Shown: one piece after another, positions 56,613 to 60,327 of the stretch | Numbering within the stretch: position 1 is the stretch's first letter | Layout: every line of letters begins with the position of its first letter | IMG/VR virus record: IMGVR_UViG_3300032288_004972 | Span: 1 to 60,327 of that record | Reading direction: 5' to 3' (one strand) | Length of the DNA stretch: 60,327 nt | From: a virus | The notes under the pieces: generated by a model | The model's input: the letters and a program-made list of their open reading frames with translations, nothing else | The model's database searches: none | Told to the model about the DNA's origin: nothing | Made by a program: the position numbers and the translations under genes

Positions 56613-56810
56613 ATGGGTGCTTACAAAGGCAAGGCCAGCACGATCAAGGAAGCTGAAGAGAAGACCAGCGGCTTCAAGAAGGGCGGCAAGGCAGAAAAGA
56701 AGGTGATGTCGGAAGCTGCAGAGGGCATGCGCCCTCGTCGTGCTTCGGGCGGCAGTGTCATGTCCTCGGCCGCCAGTGGCACGCCGCGCGGCAAGGCCTC
56801 GCACTATTAA
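56613..56810 (+). CDS. Small basic GG-motif protein
   Basis: The 65-residue protein has AGGAG before its ATG. It contains FKKGGKAEKKVMSEAAEG and RRASGGSVMSSAASGTPRGK, two copies of the short GG motif shared with the large protein at 50574 and with ejection proteins. The protein is basic and without a predicted globular core. It is likely a packaged minor head protein. Confidence 0.65.
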   Translation: MGAYKGKASTIKEAEEKTSGFKKGGKAEKKVMSEAAEGMRPRRASGGSVMSSAASGTPRGKASHY

Positions 56811-56843
56811 TCAATCCCGCTCCCCGCAGGATGCAATGAGAAC

Positions 56844-56867
56844 TACGGGGAGTTTTCGCTCCCCGTA
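56844..56867 (+). terminator. Perfect 9-bp hairpin
   Basis: TACGGGGAG (56844-56852) and CTCCCCGTA (56859-56867) pair around TTTTCG. No T-run follows. It lies between the GG-motif protein and the DUF6321-like gene and may stabilise the upstream message or partly terminate. Confidence 0.55.
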
Positions 56868-56884
56868 ATCCAATGGAGGGAACG

Positions 56885-57154
56885 GTGAAAAAGACGCCAG
56901 CTTGGCAGAGAGCAGCCGGAAAGAACCCCGATGGGGGCCTCAATGAGGCTGGCCGTCGTGCTGCGAAGGCGCAGGGCATGAATTTGAAGCCCCCGGTCTC
57001 CCGAGAACAAGCGCAGAAAAGCGATGCTGCTGCAGCGCGCCGGAAATCATTCTGCGAAAGAATGACTGGGATGAAGCGCAAGTTGACTGGCGCAGCAACT
57101 GCCGCAGATCCCGACAGCCGAATCAACAAAGCACTCCGAAAGTGGGATTGTTGA
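56885..57154 (+). CDS. DUF6321-like conserved phage protein
   Basis: From the GTG at 56885 (GGAGGG, good spacing) the protein has 89 residues. KKTPAWQRAAGKNPDGGLNE, AGRRAAKAQGMNLKPPV and RRKSFCERMTGMKRKL are the hallmark of DUF6321 proteins of cyanophages and other aquatic phages. An in-frame ATG at 56873 would place the GGAGGG inside the gene and is less likely. The protein is basic and presumably in or near the head. Function is unknown. Confidence 0.75.
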   Translation: MKKTPAWQRAAGKNPDGGLNEAGRRAAKAQGMNLKPPVSREQAQKSDAAAARRKSFCERMTGMKRKLTGAATAADPDSRINKALRKWDC

Positions 57155-57155
57155 G

Positions 57156-57326
57156 ATGGCCGAGAAACCTTTTTGGGAAAAAGACGCTCCCAAGGATGCA
57201 AAAGAGCGGAATATGAGCCGCCAACAAGTGCGCGAAGCAAAAGCTCGTGCACGCTCCGCCGGAAGACCTTGGCCAAATCTTGTTGACAATGTGACGGCCA
57301 TGCGAGCGGGAAAGAAAGGCAAGTGA
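57156..57326 (+). CDS. Small conserved phage protein
   Basis: A 56-residue frame starts MAEKPFWEKDAPKDAKERNM and contains SRQQVREAKARARSAGRPWP followed by NLVDNVTAMRAGKKGK. The A-x-A-R-x-AGRP-x-PNLVDN segment recurs in short phage proteins near head genes, often next to DUF6321. It starts 1 base after the preceding stop. It is strongly basic and may contact DNA. Function is unknown. Confidence 0.7.
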   Translation: MAEKPFWEKDAPKDAKERNMSRQQVREAKARARSAGRPWPNLVDNVTAMRAGKKGK

Positions 57327-57327
57327 G

Positions 57328-58272
57328 ATGCAAACAAGAACAGTTAGCGTCGGCCCTGTAACTGCCGCCGTCACCAATCAGGTCGCTGCTTCGCAGACGC
57401 CGAATGCTGGTCAGATCATCCTCAATGGTGCTGGCGCAACTTATAGCATAAACAACATTGCCGAATCTCAGGATCCTGCGGGTGCAGGAAATCTTACGTT
57501 GGTGGCATCTTATATTCCTTTTGCAAATCCGCGTTATGTTTACATTACAAGCGCTGCGGATGATTCGCTTTTGACGTTTACAGTCACGGGCGTTGATATC
57601 AATGGCTCTCCTCTCGCTGAAACGATAACTGGCGGAAACGCTAAGGCCGTCTCGAGCACAAAGAAGTTCAAGGCTGTAACAAATGTTTCTGTGAGCGGCG
57701 ATTCTGGCTCCGTGCAGGTCGGGTCTTTTGAGCGCGCCACTTTTACGGGCGCGACAGCGCGACAGGTTACGATCGTTGCAGTCGGAAACGAAAGTGCAAA
57801 AACATTCGTTGTCACCGGAACTGACAATACTGGAAACACAATTTCTGAGACAGTTGCCGGACCAAACGCGACCACAGCGACAACGGCAGCTTATTTTAAG
57901 ACGGTAACGAGCGTTACGATTTCAGCGGACGCTGCTGATGCGCTCACCGTAGGAATGACCAACACGGCCTCCTCTTCTTGGGTTCGTTTTGATGATTTTA
58001 CGTCGCCGCCGATCTCTGTTCAGTGCGACGTAACGGGCTCTGTCACTTACACTGTTCAGAGCACGATGAACGACCCGAACGATCCGTTCAGCGCGCCTGC
58101 CTATTCAGCGGTCAGCTGGGTCAACTCGTCTGACACAGCAGTCGTTGCAGCAACTGGGACAAAACAATCGAGCTTCACGGTCGCTCCGCGATATGCGCGG
58201 GTTCTTGTAACGACCACGAGCACGGGCTCCGTAAATGCAATGTTCATGCAGAGTGGATCGGTTCCTGAGTAA
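57328..58272 (+). CDS. Beta-rich virion protein with repeated domains
   Basis: The 314-residue protein has a short GCAAGTGAG region before its ATG. After a Thr/Val-rich start (TRTVSVGPVTAAVTNQVAAS), two related units of about 65 residues are seen. One has LLTFTVTGVDINGSPLAETI and the other KTFVVTGTDNTGNTISETVA; each is followed by a lysine-containing FKAVTNVSV or FKTVTSVTI strand. A C-terminal jelly-roll-like part has VQCDVTGSVTYTVQSTMNDP. Immunoglobulin-like or beta-sandwich units of this sort occur in head and tail decoration. Its stop overlaps the next start by one base. Confidence 0.7.
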   Translation: MQTRTVSVGPVTAAVTNQVAASQTPNAGQIILNGAGATYSINNIAESQDPAGAGNLTLVASYIPFANPRYVYITSAADDSLLTFTVTGVDINGSPLAETITGGNAKAVSSTKKFKAVTNVSVSGDSGSVQVGSFERATFTGATARQVTIVAVGNESAKTFVVTGTDNTGNTISETVAGPNATTATTAAYFKTVTSVTISADAADALTVGMTNTASSSWVRFDDFTSPPISVQCDVTGSVTYTVQSTMNDPNDPFSAPAYSAVSWVNSSDTAVVAATGTKQSSFTVAPRYARVLVTTTSTGSVNAMFMQSGSVPE

Positions 58273-58967
58273 TGGCAACGAGCGGAACATATACGTTCGA
58301 TCCGTCGATTGGCGAAATAACCCTCCATGCTTACAACATGGTGGGGATTCGCCCTTCCGCTATTGTCCAAGAGCATCTTGAAGCCGCGCGCATGGCGTGC
58401 AATTTGATTTGTGCAAGCTTTTCGAACCGGGGCGTAAATCTTTGGGCGGTCGATTTGATTACAGTTCCGCTAATCGCTGGGCAGTCGACATATAACGTCG
58501 ATGCAAATACAGTGATGATTCTTGATGCATATATGAGAATCGACGACGGCATAAACGATCCGATTGATCGTTTGATTCTTCCAGTCAGTCGTTCAGAATA
58601 TGCCAGCTATCCAAACAAAGACCAGGAAGGTTTTACGACCGTATTCTGGTTCGATCGTCTGATTGCGCCGACGATCACTCTTTGGCCTGTTCCGGATGGA
58701 ACGAGTGCGCAGTATTTGAGATACTATCGTGTTCGTCGTATTCAAGATGCGGCTTTGACAAATGGTCAGACGGTTGAAATGCCGTATCTTTGGCTCGACG
58801 CATTCACCAGTGCTTTGGCTTTTCGGCTGGCAATAATTTGGGCTCCTGACAAGGCTCCGTTCTTTAAACCTCTTGCTGACGAAGCATATAAAATCGCAGC
58901 AGACCAAAACATCGAACAGTCTGATTTCTATATCTCGCCTTCACTGTCCTCTTACTGGAGGGCTTGA
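58272..58967 (+). CDS. Head-tail connector-type protein
   Basis: The 231-residue protein starts TFDPSIGEITLHAYNMVGIR, then HLEAARMACNLICASFSNRG and VNLWAVDLITVPLIAGQSTY. This is typical of a podophage connector or tail-tube family (P22 gp4-like in role). The rest includes LILPVSRSEYASYPNKDQEG, FWFDRLIAPTITLWPVPDGT and FTSALAFRLAIIWAPDKAPF. The layout (helical N-terminus, beta centre, helical end) resembles that of the SU10-type adaptor at 6388, and both may form rings between portal and nozzle. Assignment by pattern and place. Confidence 0.65.
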   Translation: MATSGTYTFDPSIGEITLHAYNMVGIRPSAIVQEHLEAARMACNLICASFSNRGVNLWAVDLITVPLIAGQSTYNVDANTVMILDAYMRIDDGINDPIDRLILPVSRSEYASYPNKDQEGFTTVFWFDRLIAPTITLWPVPDGTSAQYLRYYRVRRIQDAALTNGQTVEMPYLWLDAFTSALAFRLAIIWAPDKAPFFKPLADEAYKIAADQNIEQSDFYISPSLSSYWRA

Positions 58968-59476
58968 TGGGTTACGGATCGATCTCAGGACGCGCGAGAA
59001 CAAGCGCTCGAAATCCTCAAGCGCATGCAATATGCGACCGTTGCGGGTTTCGATTCAACCATGTTCGTTTGCAATGGCAATATGACTGGGCAGGCTCGTC
59101 GCTTGTTAATTTGCGAATCCTTGTTTGCGATCGATGCCTCGATGTTCCGCAAGAGCAGCTTCGCGCGATTGTCATTCCTGCAGACCCTGTCCCGATTATG
59201 AATCCGCGCCCTGAGAATTTTGTTGCGGCTTCAACAGATTACCGGCAAACTTCCGGTCAAAATACTGTTAACCCGCAAACAGGAATCCCCGTTCCGGGCG
59301 GCGACATCAGAATTACGCAAAATTCAAACACTCGTGTTACACAGCAGACCGGCGAGCCGCCGGGAGGACTCAATGAGGAGCCCGGAACGGACTCGAAGGT
59401 TCCTAACGAGGCAGGCGGCAACGACCCCGGTCTTCCTTACAATAATGACGAAGTTCCGAAGACAGGACCGCTCTGA
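58967..59476 (+). CDS. Zinc-ribbon virion-region protein
   Basis: From the ATG at 58967 (overlapping the previous stop) the protein has 169 residues. [20 protein letters not shown] is followed by [20 protein letters not shown] and [20 protein letters not shown]. The two CDRC knuckles would bind one zinc ion. The C-terminal half is polar, Pro/Gly/Asn-rich and probably disordered ([20 protein letters not shown]). Relatives in phages sit between connector and fibre genes. It may be a small structural adaptor for the fibre that follows. Confidence 0.75.
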   Translation: MGYGSISGRARTSARNPQAHAICDRCGFRFNHVRLQWQYDWAGSSLVNLRILVCDRCLDVPQEQLRAIVIPADPVPIMNPRPENFVAASTDYRQTSGQNTVNPQTGIPVPGGDIRITQNSNTRVTQQTGEPPGGLNEEPGTDSKVPNEAGGNDPGLPYNNDEVPKTGPL

Positions 59477-60327
59477 TGGCGAATATTCAGATCCCGAATC
59501 TTCCGGCCGCAATTTCACTCAGCGGAGCAGAGCAACTTGAAATTGTTCAAGCCGGTGTTTCTCGCCGGACGACGACAAGGGACGTTGCTGACCTAATCGG
59601 CGTTGGCCCGACTGGTCCGACCGGAGCGACTGGCGCAGGCGGCGCGCTTGGATATTACGGTTCGTTCTACGATACAACCGATCAGGCAATGGCAAACACT
59701 GCCGCAGAACAGGTCATTGCGATTGGATCAACTTCAGAATCAAGCGGAATAACGATTGCTTCTGGGGATGAAATAACTTTTTCGACCGCAGGAACTTACA
59801 GCATCATTTATTCTTTGCAGCTTGCAAACGCTGACAACGCGGTTCATTATGCAGATGTTTGGATAAAGAAAAACGGTTCCAATGTTGCGGACACCAACAC
59901 GAGATTTGATCTTCCTGCACGAAAAAGCGCAGGCGTCCCCGGCCATATTGTTGGTACGGTTAATTATGTTCTTACCGTTGCTGCAAATGATTATATTCAA
60001 ATCTATTGGAACGCTGATAGTACGCTCGTTTCGATAGAAACCCTTCCTGCAGATACATCGCCGACGACGCCTCAGACGCCGGGGGTGATCGTCACAGCGA
60101 CGCAGGTTATGTATACGCAGGTTGGACCGACCGGGCCGACGGGCGCAAGCGGACCAACCGGGCCGACAGGAAGCACCGGGTTGACCGGACCGACGGGACC
60201 GACGGGCGCAACCGGAGCCGCTTCAACTGTTGCAGGCCCGACTGGGCCGACGGGAAGCACCGGGCCAACGGGGCCAACTGGCGCAACCGGAGCCGCTTCA
60301 ACTGTTGCAGGCCCGACTGGGCCGACG
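59476..60327 (+). CDS. Collagen-like tail fibre, N-terminal part (gene spans contig join)
   Basis: The frame starts at ATG 59476 (TGATG overlap) and runs to the contig end without stop. Residues 1-40 ([34 protein letters not shown]) form a virion-attachment start. A short [13 protein letters not shown] linker leads to a C1q/TNF-like beta sandwich of about 160 residues ([50 protein letters not shown]). Gly-Pro-Thr repeats follow, with a 25-residue (75-base) unit. BclA-type spore proteins and several phage fibres combine these elements. It continues in frame at base 119 of the window after removing the overlap. Confidence 0.85.
   Translation, partial: MANIQIPNLPAAISLSGAEQLEIVQAGVSRRTTTRDVADLIGVGPTGPTGATGAGGALGYYGSFYDTTDQAMANTAAEQVIAIGSTSESSGITIASGDEITFSTAGTYSIIYSLQLANADNAVHYADVWIKKNGSNVADTNTRFDLPARKSAGVPGHIVGTVNYVLTVAANDYIQIYWNADSTLVSIETLPADTSPTTPQTPGVIVTATQVMYTQVGPTGPTGASGPTGPTGSTGLTGPTGPTGATGAASTVAGPTGPTGSTGPTGPTGATGAASTVAGPTGPT
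60210..60327. repeat. Terminal direct overlap, right copy
   Basis: Identical to bases 1-118. It contains one and a half copies of the 75-base collagen-repeat unit whose next start is at 60286. The same unit restarts at bases 2 and 77 at the left end. Confidence 0.95.

Noticed and set aside
60120-60327. Regular repeats resembling a CRISPR array
   Set aside because: The 75-base units are contiguous, coding and translate to Gly-Pro-Thr collagen repeats; there are no unique spacers or cas genes.
1-60327. Temperate lifestyle genes (integrase, excisionase, CI-like repressor)
   Set aside because: None recognised. The two winged-helix-like proteins at 20.8-21.6 kb are not enough to claim lysogeny.
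1-60327. T7-type single-subunit RNA polymerase, expected in many podophages
   Set aside because: No gene of suitable size and motif exists; all large genes are otherwise accounted for.

Overview
This window looks like a complete, circularly closing genome of a short-tailed (podovirus-like) bacteriophage. Its first 118 bases are repeated exactly as its last 118 bases. The join lies inside a tandem-repeat stretch of one collagen-like tail-fibre gene, which is therefore split over the two ends in the same reading frame. Removing one copy leaves about 60.2 kb. I see no rRNA, tRNA, CRISPR, insertion sequence, integrase, lysogeny repressor or phage RNA polymerase. The host is probably an alphaproteobacterium: the phage carries a GcrA homologue, a regulator almost confined to that class, and has an outer-membrane spanin lipoprotein typical of phages of Gram-negative hosts.

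Transcription appears to diverge from 27.23-27.47 kb. The minus arm (27.2 to 18.7 kb) first encodes small early proteins, a T4 endonuclease V-like DNA repair glycosylase and a DUF932 protein. After a strong terminator and a conserved 72-nt element come an SNF2-type helicase, two winged-helix-like proteins, several unknown small genes, an exported lytic transglycosylase and GcrA. The plus arm (27.5 to 40.4 kb) encodes an early protein pair, then nucleotide metabolism (HD phosphohydrolase, divergent ThyX-like protein, deoxyribosyltransferase-like protein, HAD phosphatase, dCMP deaminase). Replication genes follow: a DnaQ-like exonuclease, a DnaE-type polymerase and a primase-helicase. A non-coding stretch at 40.39-40.75 kb holds repeats, nested palindromes and the second copy of the 72-nt element.

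From 40.75 kb through the contig end and on to 18.7 kb is the virion and lysis programme. It runs: PD-(D/E)XK nuclease, terminase subunits, portal, a 1396-residue polyvalent virion protein, a basic GG-motif protein, a GroES-like co-chaperonin, scaffold, decoration and major capsid proteins, head accessory proteins, connector-type proteins and the collagen-like fibre. Then come a methyltransferase and a glycosyltransferase that may modify the fibre, a second fibre-like gene, the lysis cassette (amidase, holin, overlapping spanins), an SU10-type adaptor, a nozzle-like protein, two very large internal (ejection-type) proteins and two further fibre/adhesin genes.

The most interesting points are: the twin 72-nt elements placed symmetrically at the early/late boundary of both arms; the collagen-like fibre next to a private glycosyltransferase/methyltransferase pair; a ThyX-like protein with altered catalytic motif and a cysteine-containing extra domain; a DnaE with a degraded PHP domain beside a separate DnaQ; a possible mRNA pseudoknot that would sequester a ribosome binding site; and a short GG motif recurring in many virion proteins. 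All functional names are from reading the sequence; no database search was run.
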